From Anadara kagoshimensis (lineage: Eukaryota > Mollusca > Bivalvia > Arcoida > Arcidae), in assembly GCA_021292105.1 (NCBI GenBank), contig CM037857.1, positions 31,052,365-31,116,364 of the forward strand: 64,000 bases of DNA, given 5' to 3'. Below the pieces are notes generated by a model, which saw only the letters and a list, made by a program, of their open reading frames with translations, made no database searches and was not told the origin of the DNA. How positions within the stretch are numbered: the first letter of the stretch is position 1; every line of letters starts with the position of its first letter. Shown here one piece after another: positions 44,400 through 54,480 of this stretch. The position numbers were made by a program, and so were the translations under genes.

Positions 44400-45970
44400 A
44401 TGGAGAGTACCTGCCCTATATGTCACTTAAATTTATCCAGAAAAGACGTGATGCTAAGGCATGTCAGAAGGAAGCATGGAACAAATCAAGCATATCCACC
44501 GCCGCCGCCGCCACCGCCGCCACCGCCGCCGCCGCCACCACCCGCCGCCACCACCACCATCGCCGCCACCACCACCGCCGCCACCGCCACCGCCGCCGCC
44601 GCACACAGGGACAGCTCCCCGAGTTTAGATTTCTTCATCCATTTACGGCTATATGTTCTGGCCCCACGTCTTGTGGCAAAACTTTTCTCATCAAAACATT
44701 GTTACAACAGAATCATTTTAAGATAAGTCCGCCACCAGAGAGAATCCTTTGGCTTTACAGACGATGGCAACCATTATATGACGTCATCAAAAATACGGTA
44801 TATCCAGCAGTCGAGTTTGTCCAAGGGATACCGTTAGATTTGGACAAGGACAGCTTCTTAGATCCTAAAGTGAGGAATCTCATTGTACTAGACGACCTCA
44901 TGTCAGTCAAAGATGCTAGAATTAACGATTTATTTACCGAAGGAAGTCATCATAGAAACCTTTCAATCATTGCCATTAACCAGAATTTGTATTTCAACAA
45001 AGATCCGACGCAAAGAAGAAACTGCCATTATCTCATTTTGTTTAAAAATCCTATAGATAAACAACAAGTCATGACTTTGGCAAGGCAAATGTACCCTGGA
45101 AAAGCCAATTATTTATTAGACAAATTTGAGGAAGCTACCGCCAAACCATATGGCTACTTGATGATAGATCTTAAACCGGCAACATCCGAATCGCAGCGTC
45201 TGCAGTGTAATATATTGAACCAGAAAAAAGAAAAAAACAGAAACATACCAGACACAGGGGTTGAAGCTATAAAAGGACCAGGAGCAACATATTTAATTCA
45301 TTCTTCAGAAGATTATCAAAGCGAGCAGACGTGTGACATGGCTTCCTGCGACGATTGCGGTACTATGTTTGCCGACCACCACGACTTACAAAGACACGTT
45401 AAAAAGTGGTGTCCAGAAAAATCAAACGGCGAATTGCCAAATCAATATGCGGAACTGAGAACGCTTGAACCACCGGATTATTATCAGCCTGGACAGTATG
45501 CCGAATTAAAAACACTTCAGCCTTTGGGTAAGCGCAAAATGGAAACCGATGAAGAACGGCAAAATAAAAAGACCAGGTGGAATGAGGACCGTGAAGATGA
45601 AGCTTTCGAACATATTTTAAAATTAGCAAGAGAAGACACAGAAGAAGAGTGGGATAGAAAATATAAAAAGTACACAGAAGATGGATTTTCCGACGAGGAG
45701 GCAAAAACCAAAGCAAACAAAAAATTAAAAAGTGAAGATTTAAAAGAGCTCATGGGTAAATATGGACAAGTTATAAAATACATATTACAATTACAAAATG
45801 GAAAGCTTCACAGAAAGGTCATGCAAAAGGTTCAGCAATTCATCGAAGAAGGATATGATTGGACCAGAGCCATAAAAACAACTGTGAGAAAATATAAACA
45901 CGAACTGGAATCATTTATGGAAAATAAAGACAGTGGAACCGAAGCGGATACAGAGGAGGAAGAGGACTAA
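44400..45970 (+). pseudogene. A32-type packaging ATPase, frame broken in a CCG/CCA repeat
   Basis: In Polintons and related viruses this ATPase pumps DNA into capsids. The likely start is ATG 44400: its frame gives a C2H2 finger (C5, C8, H21, H26) and then polyproline coded by CCG/CCA repeats (about 44500-44603). After the repeat the ATPase reads in another frame, open from 44420 to 45970. There GPTSCGKT is Walker A, LIVLDDLM is Walker B (Asp about 158), and IIAINQNLYF is the conserved polar motif. A repeat-length change thus separates finger and ATPase. The same frame continues through MASCDDCG (45338), a second C2H2 finger ending HVKKWC, then a charged tail of about 180 residues with YAELRTLEPP / YAELKTLQPL repeats and an acidic end. 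That tail may be a separate Polinton gene fused in frame. There is no capsid gene for it to serve in this copy. Confidence 0.92.
44500..44603. repeat. CCG/CCA trinucleotide repeat
   Basis: Mixed CCG, CCA and GCC triplets, imperfect, between the zinc finger and ATPase coding parts. Confidence 0.95.
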
Positions 45971-46031
45971 TATATAATGATGTGGGATTTTGTAATTGAA
46001 TCATTATTATCAGAAATTTTAAAGTGTAAAC

Positions 46032-47166
46032 ATGCCTCATTGGGAAGAGTATTTAAAAGAAATCTATTTTAATCCGAAAACACCGGCTGCTTTCTCCGGT
46101 CCAGATAAATTATACAGATTTGTTAAAAGAGACGGTAAATATGTCTTAAGCAAATATAAAATTAGAAAATGGTTGCAAAGACAAGAGTCCTATAGCTTAC
46201 AACGCCCTGTAAGAAGAACATTTAAAAGAAATAAGATTATGGTGACGGGGATCGATGACCAGTGGTCTGCCGATTTAATGGATATGGTGAAATTTGCCAA
46301 GTACAACGACGGTATAAAATACGTGTTGTTAGTCATCGACATCTTTTCAAAGTACGTGTGGTTGCGTCCCTTAAGAGACAAGAAGGGCGTCACAGTTGCC
46401 GAAGCATTCAAAGCTATTTTAAATGAAGGGCGCAAACCTAACAGAATAAGGACAGATTCGGGACAAGAATTTAAAGCTAAAATAGTTCAAGCTCTGTTCA
46501 ACAGAGAGAATATACAACACTTACTAGCATATAACGAAAGTAAGGCGGCAGTGGCAGAAAGGGCCATCAAAACCATAAAAAGTAGAATTTACCGTTATTT
46601 TACTTATAGACAGTCTTATGACTATGTCAAAAAATTACAGTCCTTTGCCGATAGTTATAACCAAACGTATCATCGTTAGTTATAACCAAACGTATCATCG
46701 TACTATCGGCATGGCTCCGGACAAAGTAACAAAAAACAAAGAAACTAACATCTGGTGGCGGATGTATTGGCCGAAGAAGGAAATATCTGTGAAAAAAAGT
46801 TAAAAGAGTCCAGAAACCTTTTAAATTTAAAGTAGGAGATAGAGTCAGACTCTCCCATCTTAAAAACATATTTTCACGAGAATATGACGAACGGTGGACG
46901 GGTGAAATCTTCACTATTTCTCAAAAAATATTACGGGGTGGCTTACCTGTCTATAGAATCAAAGATTATGATGGGGAGGAAATCAAAGGACGTTTTATCA
47001 ATCCGAATTGCAAAAAATTGAGGTCAGAGACGATGATATGTGGAAGGTTGAAAAAATCCTAAAAACACGGGGGAAGGGTGCTAATAAGCAATATTTCGTT
47101 AAATGGTTGCACTGGCCCAAAAAATTCAATTCTTGGGTCAAAGCTAATGATGTACAAAATGTGTAA
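46032..47166 (+). pseudogene. Polinton integrase (rve, DDE) with chromodomain-like end
   Basis: A retroviral-type integrase that joins element ends to target DNA. The first frame, 46032-46679, gives 215 codons with the catalytic core: D81 in WSADLMDM, D142 in RTDSGQEF, E177 in AVAERAIK (34 residues apart). A perfect 25-bp tandem duplication at 46652-46701 shifts the frame and brings an early stop at 46679. The protein resumes in frame 1 (to 46803), changes frame again at an A-run (about 46792), and once more at the AAAAAA near 47011. The last part reads to a stop at 47164-47166 and carries WKVEKILK, YFVKW and NSWVKANDV, a chromodomain-like module that may guide target choice. Core residues survive, but three breaks make this copy non-functional as written. 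It starts 62 bp after the ATPase stop. Confidence 0.92.
46652..46701. repeat. 25-bp perfect tandem duplication in integrase
   Basis: 46652-46676 and 46677-46701 are identical (starting TAGTTATAACCAAACG). The extra copy adds 25 bp, which is not a multiple of three. Confidence 0.97.
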
Positions 47167-47518
47167 ATAACTATTGTAAATATTTTTGTAACTGTATGTA
47201 TTTTATATGGAGCTCTGTAAAACCATTTATTTCAGCGGGAAAGGGGGTGGGGTGTTTAGAGAACGAACTGCTCTGGAAAGGCCATATATCGGGCCCTGCA
47301 TGGAAGGAAAGGAGCGTACGTCAATGCAGATCGCAACGAATACTTCCGTGTAGGTAGTAGACGGTTCTCACGTTAAGGGCTTCAGTACTTGTTGTACATA
47401 CTAGAGACAGATCAACCAGTACTGGGCACTCGATGTTATCTGTTAGGGCTGTATATGGGGATTATGTACAAACGTTTTAAATTTTGAATAAATAGTTGTA
47501 AATAGAACTGATCGCATT
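47167..47518. other. Polinton 3' non-coding region
   Basis: No coding frame. TTGAATAAATAG near 47485 could serve as a polyadenylation signal. The text GGTGTTTAGAGAACGAACTG to GTTCTCACGTTAAGGG is not explained by any other feature here. Confidence 0.5.
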
Positions 47519-47729
47519 TGTCTTTATTTGAAGCGCACAACACACACACACACACACACTGAATAAAATATACTTGACTCTACGCCTGCGGTTTTAAAGT
47601 TGTCGTCTGCTATTCAGGTAGACCTTATGACATGTCATGGGTGTAAATAAACCTCCCTCTTCGTGCTCATGCACTTAATAACCCCCCGGATCCATTCACC
47701 TGGATGGCGCCTTACACGTCTTTATTTGA

Positions 47730-47770
<41 letters not shown>

Positions 47771-47927
47771 TAAAATATACTTGACTCTACCGCACTGTCG
47801 GTTTTAAAGTTTGTCGTCTGCCATTAAGGTAGACCTTATGACATGTCATGGGTGTAAATAAACCTCCCTCTTCGTGCTCATGCTTAATAACCCCCCGGAT
47901 CCATTCACCTGGATGGCGCCTTACACT
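47519..47927. repeat. tandem duplication of about 200 bp at Polinton right end
   Basis: Two copies (about 47519-47718 and 47719-47927) each run GTCTTTATTTGAAGC, a (CA)n run, ATATACTTGACTCTAC, GACCTTATGACATGTCATGG, CCTCCCTCTTCGTGCTCATG, to GGATGGCGCCTTACAC. The outer copy merges into the terminal inverted repeat. The CA runs differ in length. Confidence 0.93.
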
Positions 47928-48012
47928 CGTTGGAAGGCGCTAAAGGCCCCATATTAAAGTCATGGGGAAAATCGACCGGAAGTGTCCCAGAACCGGCATT
48001 TTCGTAACTACT
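47846..48012 (-). repeat. Polinton right terminal inverted repeat
   Basis: Reverse complement of 39414-39580, ending CGTAACTACT, followed by the target duplication TTCTAT. Confidence 0.95.
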
Positions 48013-48018
48013 TTCTAT

Positions 48019-48475
48019 CACAAAACATTAAAATCAATTGAATAAATAAATAATTTTCTTTGTTAAAAGACACAGCAAATTCAAAATAAATGTCTACTCA
48101 ATATTTAAAAAAATAACAACTTCTTTGTTTATAACGATAAATTACGTCATTATGTTTGTAAACATAAACACATGTTCTGGCGTGTAGGAATATATTATGT
48201 AATTATAATCGTAATCTAGAAAGCACTTCGCGTCTAAATTCCGACCTTAAACACAATTTTTACTGGGGTCGAGGTCCAATCAAAATCCTGTTTACAAACT
48301 TTTGAATTAGAATTATTTATTAAATCTATCAAACATTGTGTGTGTTCTGAAAATAATAAGACACGAGCGAAGGAACACAACCATGCATGCCATATTGCCA
48401 ATTTGTATTTTATAAAAAAAAAAAAAAACCCTGATATACAGCATCCATCTGATATCAGAAATACGTTACAGCATG
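48019..48475. other. no gene recognised
   Basis: AT-rich flank of the Polinton with no supported feature. Confidence 0.4.
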
Positions 48476-48692
48476 TCGAAAGTTTAACACTAAAATAACA
48501 AATTAGTGTCGAATCGGCAGCTCATTTCGGCCCTCCGTTAGCTATATACATCTCGACAGTAGATACCCATATACCATTTGACAGCTTTTTACCACTAGAT
48601 TTCCATATCTCAGCCACTGGACAGTCGAGCTTCGACTCCTTTTTCAGTTTGCACAATGTTAAACTAATTTTCGACAGGTCTGTACTGTACAT
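48476..48692. mobile_element. core-family element
   Basis: CATGTCGAAAGTTTAACACT at the left; GTTAAACTAATTTTCGACAG then GTCTGTACTG followed by TA at the right. The interior has CGAATCGGCAGCTCATTTCG and GACAGCTTTTTACCACTAG. Confidence 0.82.
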
Positions 48693-48831
48693 GAGTCAAT
48701 TGCCACAGGAGTCAATTAGTAAGTAACATATGTACATTGTTTATCAATTGGACATTCAATGAACCACCAGAAAATCTATCAATCTTTTATAATTGAGTGA
48801 TGTATTATAAATTGATGTACAACTTGTAAAC

Positions 48832-50330
48832 TACAGGTCTGTCGAAAGTTTAACACTGCAACGAAACGGAGCCAAACTTGACTGCGGCTAAACCACTACC
48901 TGGAGATATACAGTACAGGCCTGTCAAAAGTTTAACGCTGCAACGAAAGGAGCCGAGCTTAAATGCGGCTAAACCACTACCTGGAGATACACAGTACATG
49001 CCTGTCAAAAGTTTAACGCTGCAACGAAATGGAGCCAAACTTGACTGCGGCTGAACCACTACCTGGAGATATACAGTACAAGCCTGTCAAAAGTTTAACG
49101 TTACAACGAAAGGAGCCGAGATTGACTGCGACTGAACCACTTCCTGGAGATATATTATATAAGACTGTCGAAAGTTTAACGCTGCAACGAAAGGAGCCGA
49201 GCTTGACTGCTGGTGAACAACTACCTGGAGATATACAGTACAGACTTGTCGAAAGTTTAACGCTGCAACGTAATGAAGCCGAGCTCGACTGCGGCTGCAC
49301 CACTACCTGGAGATACACAGTACATGCCTGTCAAAAGTTTAACGCTACAACGAAAGGAGCCGAGCTTGACTGCTGGTGAACAACTACCTGGAGATATACA
49401 GTACAGACTTGTCGAAAGTTTAACGCTGCAACGTAATGAAGCCGAGCTCGACTGCGGCTGAACCACTACCTGGAGATACACAGTACATGCCTGTCAAAAG
49501 TTTAACGCTACAACAAAAGGAGCCGAGATTGACTGCGGCTGAACCACTACCTGGAGATATACAGTACAGACTTGTCGAAAGATTAACGCTGAAACGAAAT
49601 GAAGCCGATCTTGACTGCGGCTGAACCACTACCTGGAGATACACAGTACATGCCTGTCAAAAGTTTAACGCTACAACGAAAGGAGCCGAGATTGACTGCG
49701 GCTGAACCACTACCTGGAGATATACAGTACAGGCCTGTCAAAAGTTTAACGTTACAACGAAAGGAGCCGAGATTGACTGCGACTGAACCACTTCCTGGAG
49801 ATATATTATATAGGACTGTTGAAAGTTTAACGCTGAAAGGAAATGAAGCCGATCTTGACTGCTGCTGAACAACTACCTGGATATACACAGTACATGTCTG
49901 TCAAAAGTTTAACGCTGCAACGAAATGAGCCGAGCTTGACTGCTAGGGTTACCTAGTGACTGAGACATACAGTACAGACTTGTCGAAACGGGTTAACACT
50001 GCAACGAAACAAAGCCGAGCTTGACTGCGGTTGAACAACTACCTGGAGATAGACAGTGCAGACCTGTCGAAACGGTTTAACACTGCAACGAAACGGAACC
50101 GAGCTTGACTGCAGCTGAATAACTACTTGAAGACTAACAGAACAGACTTGTCGAAAGTTTAACGAAAAAAAGCCGAGCTTGACTGCGGCTCTAAACAACT
50201 ACCTGGAGAGATATACAGTACCGGCCTGTCGAAAGTTTAACGAAAAAGAGCCGAGCTTGACTGCGGCTCTAAACAACTACCTGGAGAGATATACAGTACC
50301 GGCCTGTCGAAAGTTTAACGCTACAACGAA
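48832..50330. repeat. tandem array, about 81-82 bp unit with core-family terminus
   Basis: About 18 units, with ACAGTAC starts at 48910, 48991, 49073, 49235, 49317, 49398, 49480, 49561, 49643, 49724, 49887, 49969, 50053, 50215 and 50293 (others degraded). Each holds CTGTCRAAAGTTTAACGCT, then CAACGAAAGGAGCCGAGC, TTGACTGCGGCTGAACCAC and TACCTGGAGATA. Periods are 80-82 bp in the centre and 77-85 near the right end. Open frames on both strands follow the 81-bp periodicity and are not genes. Confidence 0.95.
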
Positions 50331-50605
50331 ATGGAGCCGAAAATTCAACTACCGATAGATCGAGATATGGATAGCTGGTGGACGAGAGATAACGAGAAGC
50401 TGTCGAAAAGTAGTCGGAACATAGCTGACGAGGGAGTGGGGGCGAATCGAGCGGTAGATTAGGCACTAGTTTAACTTTCGACAGAGGCCTGTACTGTATA
50501 GCAGCAGATGTCAAATAGATATAGCGAAGTATGTATAAGCTTCCGATGTGCTAATATTATATTTCGTTAATGTAGTGTTAAACTTTCGACAAGCCTGTAC
50601 ACACG
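50331..50605. mobile_element. core-family right ends after the array
   Basis: Core interior (GATATGGATAGCTGGTGGAC, AAGCTGTCGAAAAGTAGTCG) leads to a right terminus GTTTAACTTTCGACAGAGG then CCTGTACTG plus TA at about 50500. A second right terminus, GTTAAACTTTCGACAAGCC, lies at 50577. Confidence 0.75.
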
Positions 50606-50963
50606 GTATGTAAACAAAAATGTGTAAAATCTATAATGTCGTGGAACACGTGTTCCATAATTACCTTTGTGGCCGGAAGCAATAGATTTGTATTTTATTC
50701 AATGATGAAGTTTACAAAACAAAATAATAAAGTTTTATAGAGATATGTTTCATCAGAATGTTGTTGATAAATAAGGTGTCACTTTAGTGCATCAAAATTG
50801 ACTTGACCGTTTGACCTTTAATTGGGCTAATAGACTGGGTGATTCGGGTAAAACAGCGTGTTCCATTACCGTAAACATTAAAAACACAGTTCCCCAACAT
50901 CTATCCTTATATATATTTAATTTATATATACATACGTTTTATATAGCCCCTAAATTACACTAT

Positions 50964-51024
50964 TGTCATATACAACTTTTTGAATATATTTTATGATTAA
51001 ACTTTAAAAAAATGGTATATGACA
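50964..51024. mobile_element. small hairpin element (TGTCATATAC subtype)
   Basis: TGTCATATACAACTTTTTGA faces TTAAAAAAATGGTATATGAC; the centre is ATATATTTTATGATTAAAC. Confidence 0.82.
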
Positions 51025-51084
51025 CTATGAATATTAAAATTAAAGGTCAACAGGCAAGTCAAACTTGACGTAATGTAGCTAAAA

Positions 51085-51235
51085 ATGTCCTGGATATATT
51101 ACGGCCCATAGTTTCATGTTCCTTGAAATCTTGTTTATAACTTCACGCGTGGAGGATGTAGATAACTATACATAAGATGCTTACCCTTCCGGAGTACCCG
51201 GTCTCATTTCCATGTAGGGAATTTAAATTCATTGT
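51085..51235 (+). repeat. Penelope-like 3' UTR fragment
   Basis: CCTGGATATATTACGGCCCA, TAGTTTCATGTTCCTTGAAA, GATGCTTACCCTTCCGGAGT and ACCCGGTCTCATTTCC, in sense order. Confidence 0.78.
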
Positions 51236-51503
51236 CTCACTTAATTTGCATTTTTTTCAATTTTTCTATTTTGCGATTGTGATATCAATTCTAAAATAAA
51301 CCGGTCTATTTTTGTTTTTTTTTAAGATTTAGATGGCTAGATGGGGAGATCCTAATTTTAGACATTTTTTAATTAGCTTGCAGATGGTCGGTAGTTTTCA
51401 ATAGGTACTGACTGCCTCGATATAAGTGATAAAATCTTGACTGGGACATATAACACTTACGTGTACTTCATTCCATTCAACCCTTTAGTACTGAATTACT
51501 AGT

Positions 51504-51820
51504 ACCACTGCGGTAGTTCAGATGTTAGAGTGCTCGCTCCATAGGTGAGAGGTCGTGGGTTGAAACTCCGATCGGGTTTGACCCAAGACTTGAAATCGAA
51601 CAGTGACTGTTCTTTCGCAATGCACTGGGCATTACGAAATGAAAGTCCGGGTTCTTTCGGATGGGAACTTAAAATAAACGAGGTCCCGTACCACGATAAA
51701 GAATCCTGCTGTGTAATGCCATCAGCGCAACGCACAGGCAAAATATCTGAACCTTCGCCTACAGCGACGTCTCGATATAGTGAATATTCTTGACTTTGAC
51801 GTTAAACACCATTACTCAAC
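51504..51820 (+). mobile_element. tRNA-derived SINE
   Basis: Head CTGCGGTAGTTCAGATGTTA (A box), GGTCGTGGGTTGAAACTCC (B box), body CCAAGACTTGAAATCGAACA, GTGACTGTTCTTTCGCAATG, GGCATTACGAAATGAAAGTC, AATCCTGCTGTGTAATGCCA, tail GCGACGTCTCGATATAGTGA and GACGTTAAACACCATTAC. It is nearly complete. Confidence 0.9.
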
Positions 51821-52835
51821 TTAAGTATTGATTTTTTTTAACAATGGCTTTTATGTGTTCGTTTTTTTCATGTCTTTTCGATGGTTTTTGTCGCTGCCCT
51901 GTGTTGTGTCATTGGTTACGTTTTTCTTTCGCTAGGTGCATGTTTTGAATTTTAAAAAATCTTTAATTTTGGTATTTAAAAATGAAAAATTAATCGGCCA
52001 CTCAACAAGTGGTCTTTGGTATTGAAATTGTTTGAGGAGATAATAATACCATAAAAATAAATGGATTAAATCGTTTTTGACCATCATAGGATTTGAATGA
52101 TTTCATTTTTCTTTCCTCATACTTGGCACGCAAAATAGATATCAACAGCTTAATCGAGGATTTACATTTACATTCATACCCCATATAATTTTTTTCTATT
52201 TGCAGATTAGGAGTTCGTTTTCTGTCTTTATATTATCAAAGTTGGCTTTATAATGATAGATTTGACCAATGTCTGGAATGCCTTACACGTGCACACGGCT
52301 GTTTAATCAGGATAACACATCCCCATGCTTTATCTTAACCATCGAGTGCAGTATAACTCGGATTGTATTTTTTGTTTTTTCAATATTGATTTTTCTCGTT
52401 CATCTCAACAACTCCACTTTGTAAAGCCCTGCAGTAATACGGCTTCCTTTTCTGTTGTCATCATTCGCTGTGTCACCAAGCGTCCAATCAAAATGCCGCG
52501 TTTACCAGCGAAACCTCCGTTTTCCAATTACGCTTGAAAGATATTTTTATCCCTGAGCGTTGTACGAAGTTCAAACTTGGGTCACAAGGACTCTGTTGAT
52601 AATTGCATGTGGGTTTGTTTTTTGTAACATTTTTAAATCGACATTTATCAGAAGTGCAAACCTCTCAAGCGCAACAAGCCAGTATACAGAGACATCAGAT
52701 CCACGTGTAGTTGGTAAGTTTTTTTTTAAAACTTATTTCAAATTTTTTAATTTTTTGTTTGCAGTTTTTCATACATGTTATATTATATGCAGTTCATATG
52801 TAATCACATAACAATAATAATAACAATAATAATAA
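51821..52835. other. no supported gene
   Basis: An open frame ending 52811 contains a hydrophobic stretch (TLLIIACGFVFCNIF) followed by a GTAAGT splice-donor-like site at 52711. It has no ATG start and no family match, so it is only noted. Confidence 0.35.
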
Positions 52836-52906
52836 TGTTATATGCCATATTTTTAATGTATTGAGTGATAATTTTTTTTTTTTTTTTTTTTTTAAAAGGT
52901 ATATGA
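52836..52906. mobile_element. small hairpin element with poly(T) loop
   Basis: TGTTATATGCCATATTTTTA faces AAAAGGTATATGACA. The loop is about 22 T residues after GTATTGAGTGATAA, so a homopolymer has grown in the loop. Confidence 0.72.
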
Positions 52907-53654
52907 CAATAATAATTACAAAAGTTTTAACTTATTAGAATATTAACGCGCTAATGTCATTGTTAACATGTAATTATGGAATTTCATACATGCATATATA
53001 TTTATCTATATAAGACCAAAACTGTTCAAAAATTATATTTCGTTAGTACTTTAGTGCTTATATGGTATCAGTGCTCAGACGAATATACATGTATATGATG
53101 AAACCATAACGATTGAAAGTTTTAGCGACATATAGGTTTTTAAACGGTTTCTGCCCTTATGTAATAACCATTTACATTGTATTTCGCATCTTTATACATG
53201 TTTTTTACTTTTTGAAGACATAGAAACATTTTAATCGATTTTTGTAATATCCAGTTGAATCTGATATGTAATATAAATGTATAAATTGGTTCCAATTCAA
53301 ACACTAATTCAGCTTCATTTTGGTACATATGTTTTGTTTGTAGAAGTATGCTAGTTAACCTTTTTAATATACATGTAATTTCTAATCTTATCTTTTGCAA
53401 AACCGTATTATATATATTTTCCTATTGTTTTTCCTGAAAAAATGCTCCATTGAAAAAAATATGCCAATTTGACTTTCTTTAGTTTTAAAAACGTTTATTT
53501 ATTAAGTTTTAACTAGGGTTTAACTTAAGAATTGCATACCGTAAGGAAGTAAATAAAGATTTATAGAATTATTTATAAAAAAATATAAATAAATAAATAT
53601 TAAAATAATATTTTCTTACTTTGCTCAGTCTGTTTTAATCGCTTTTTAGTTGTG
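52907..53654. other. no gene recognised
   Basis: AT-rich non-coding text. Confidence 0.4.
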
Positions 53655-53918
53655 AGCGCCCTCTGTAGTGGCCACACGTTGCCTTTTTCGAACTCGACAG
53701 ATGTGTCTTTAGCGTGCACTTAGGCACGGGGCCTCGGTTTTGAGTCTCATCCGAAAGACTGCTCTAGTAATGACTGTTGTACAGCTCTAGTATGGGCAGG
53801 AGATAAAAATTATCTCAGAAAATTTTCAATTTTTCAAGTTCCGAGTGAGGTTCGTACCCACAACCCTTGACTTCGAAAGCCAGTGACGGTACCACTCGAC
53901 CATGTCTACCCATAATAA
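53655..53918 (-). mobile_element. tRNA-derived SINE, minus strand, diverged
   Basis: Read in reverse the head is ACATGGTCGAGTGGTACCGT (A box region) and GGGTTGTGGGTACGAACCTC (B box). The body differs from the 59630 family apart from general layout (GGCCCCGTGCCTAAGTGC near the tail). Confidence 0.65.
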
Positions 53919-54059
53919 GCAATTGGCAATTGAAATAAGGAATACAAACACACTGTTGTGTGTTTAAGGCTATTGCATTTTTTCCATTAACTTGATTTAT
54001 ACAGTATGGGAAAATTACTACTCATACATCTTTATAAAATGTTTCGCTATGCTGTAATA

Positions 54060-54480
54060 TAGATCGTTGGTCATATTGGCTTATTCAAGCTGAAAACAGT
54101 TAGACGTAATGGGTTATTCGAATATTAAAAAGTGGATCATTTTGGCTTATTCAAATAGAAGAAGTGGATCATTTTGGCTTATTCAAATACAAAACGATGG
54201 ATCATTTATTGAAGAAGGAAACGGCTAGTCATATAAAATTACATTTGTATTCAAGTTTATAGAAAACTGTGGGTATTATTGGCTTATCCAAGCAAACGGT
54301 TGGTCTTTTTTCAATTAGAAAATTAATGTTCACGTTGGCTTATTCAAATAGAAAATGAAGCATCATGTGGCTTATTCAATTAGACGTTTTGTTCTGGATC
54401 ATATAGGATTATCAAATAGAAACACGGTTGGTCATATTGGCTTATTTAAGTAGAACACCTTGGGTCGTTTGGCTTAATAA
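54060..54480. repeat. degenerate tandem array, about 40-bp period
   Basis: TTGGCTTATTCAAATAGAA or near variants recur at about 54079, 54104, 54132, 54173, 54280, 54330, 54368, 54408 and 54438, usually preceded by GGATCAT or GGTCAT. A further partial copy (GGGGCTTATTCGGATAAGAA) is at 54602. Copies are diverged but the phase is mostly kept. Confidence 0.8.

Larger units (their letters stand above)
39414..48012 (+). mobile_element. Polinton/Maverick transposon, 8.6 kb, no capsid gene found
   Basis: A self-synthesising DNA transposon with both ends present. A perfect 6-bp target duplication TTCTAT flanks it (39408-39413 and 48013-48018), the length typical of Polintons. Termini start AGTAGTTACG and end CGTAACTACT. 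Terminal inverted repeats of about 167 bp differ by one substitution and one 2-bp indel. All genes lie on the plus strand: zinc finger plus protein-primed PolB (40597-44346), A32-type ATPase (44400-45970), and a retroviral-type integrase with chromodomain-like end (46032-47166). Usual Polintons are about 15-20 kb and many add a maturation protease and major and minor capsid genes. None is seen here and there is no room for them. Family identity is firm; loss of capsid versus a naturally reduced lineage is open. Confidence 0.96.

Noticed and set aside
45971..46031. Hidden capsid gene between ATPase and integrase
   Set aside because: The gap is about 60 bp and neither strand of the neighbouring genes carries another convincing frame; minus-strand frames there are shadows.
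47210..47460. A long terminal repeat inside the Polinton 3' region
   Set aside because: The text has an LTR-like feel (GGTGTTTAGAGAACGAACTG), but no TG...CA ends, second copy, primer site or gag-pol coding text was found.
49013..49888. Open frames on both strands with 27-residue repeats
   Set aside because: They follow the 81-bp satellite period on both strands at once, which is expected from the repeat and not from a gene.
48832..50330. Regular direct repeats resembling a CRISPR array
   Set aside because: The whole unit repeats with no unique spacers, units drift in length, the DNA is eukaryotic in style and no cas genes are present.
52560..52811. First exon of a type II membrane protein
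   Set aside because: There is a hydrophobic stretch and a GTAAGT donor-like site, but no ATG in frame, a stop three codons upstream and no family resemblance.
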